From: Isoetes taiwanensis
Taxonomy: Eukaryota; Streptophyta; Lycopodiopsida; Isoetales; Isoetaceae
Direction: 5' to 3'
Assembly: GCA_021234155.1 (NCBI GenBank)
Contig: JAJEKV010000059.1
Span: forward strand, 4,883,629-4,947,628
Length of the DNA stretch: 64,000 nucleotides
Below the pieces are notes generated by a model. The model was given only the letters and a program-made list of their open reading frames with translations. It searched no databases and was not told the DNA's origin. Both the position numbers and the translations under genes were made by a program. Numbering within the stretch: position 1 is the first letter of the stretch; each line of letters begins with the position of its first letter. This document shows, in pieces, positions 63,460 to 64,000 of this stretch.

Positions 63460-64000
63460 TCATGCTTGCTCTCTGGGATGACTTCATTGTCGCCACTATC
63501 ATGGAGGTGCTTCACATGCCAACACATCCATCAATGCTGTTCGGCTTCCATTAAAGATGCCTCAGCTGCACTACTTGGTGCATTGGGATTCATTTGGTGG
63601 TTGTGATGACATCCCAATCGCCTAAAAAGTCTCATGAAAAGGTTGTTGGATGAGGCATCGCTGGCAAGGAAGAAGACAAGAAGCGCCCCATGAGGTAAAA
63701 GTCGAGAGGGCGCCTCCCTTCCCCGAGCATGACTCGGATCCCTGGTTGTGTGCTAGAGAATATATGCCGCGACGACCCCTCGCAGATCCATAATCTCCGA
63801 CTCTACTTCCCCTAAACCTAAAGGCCGGCCACCCGCCTGCTCAAGTCTGTATGCCCATAGGCATCGCTCACACTGTGGAGGTCGACCCATACCCGCCCAC
63901 ACATGGGGCAAGGCAGCTCTAACACACGACAGAGTCCCGGTGAGCCACGCTTAGGCAAGACCCCACCCCGAGCCCACCATCACTCTCAAGTATAGACCGG
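63460..64000. other. No supported gene at the window end
   Basis: Becomes GC-richer after 63690. No domain, repeat or RNA gene recognised. A feature may continue beyond the window. Confidence 0.4.

Overview
The window looks like nuclear DNA of a land plant with a transposon-rich genome. The support is GT-AG spliced genes, a pentatricopeptide (PPR-DYW) gene, a vacuolar iron transporter, fragments of plastid pyruvate kinase and of a ClpD-type chaperone, Helitron ends with the plant-type CTAG terminus, and several LTR elements primed by initiator-Met tRNA. I cannot name the species. Only one host gene looks complete: a four-exon VIT1-type vacuolar iron transporter at 51096-52367. Almost everything else is mobile DNA or broken gene pieces.

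Layout. 1-6.7 kb: a decayed multi-exon gene whose intron-like gaps are filled with CACGCC/GGCGTG palindromes. Its parts include a stretch laid out like a beta-class DNA amino-methyltransferase (weak) and an FCP1/NIF-type HAD phosphatase-like domain. 7.4 kb: a PIF1-type Helitron helicase scrap. 8.9 kb: one copy of a short A-tailed retroposon, with two more at 44.8 and 46.4 kb. 10.7-16.1 kb: a minus-strand Helitron 3' end, then pieces of an LRR receptor gene (-), GUF1/LepA (+) and ClpD (+). 16.9-21.4 kb: AT-rich, gene-poor DNA. 21.4-21.9 kb: a complete miniature LTR element (TRIM). 23.2-23.5 kb: two plastid pyruvate kinase exons. 24.7-27.4 kb: a second Helitron-like segment, mostly a polypyrimidine tract. 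30.7-43.0 kb: a PPR-DYW gene cut in two by an 11.4-kb Gypsy element with a 5-bp target duplication. 43.1-43.7 kb: TPR gene exons. 46.7-50.9 kb: a very young LTR element with no recognisable gag or pol but with one 3.7-kb reading frame, broken by a single TGA, that includes host-like pieces. It ends 168 bp before the VIT1 start codon. 54.5-56.3 kb: a kinesin-like fragment and a plus-strand Helitron 3' end of the same family. 57-64 kb: unassigned coding relics, a purine tract, a cluster of TCGACT palindromes and gene-poor sequence.

How the parts relate. The gene pieces keep exon-intron boundaries (GUF1, ClpD, pyruvate kinase, kinesin), so they were copied from DNA, as Helitrons do. The young LTR element carries its host-like pieces without visible introns, as expected from RNA-level capture. 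Frameshifts cluster in GC-rich, probably methylated stretches; some may be consensus errors, and this bears on every pseudogene call here.
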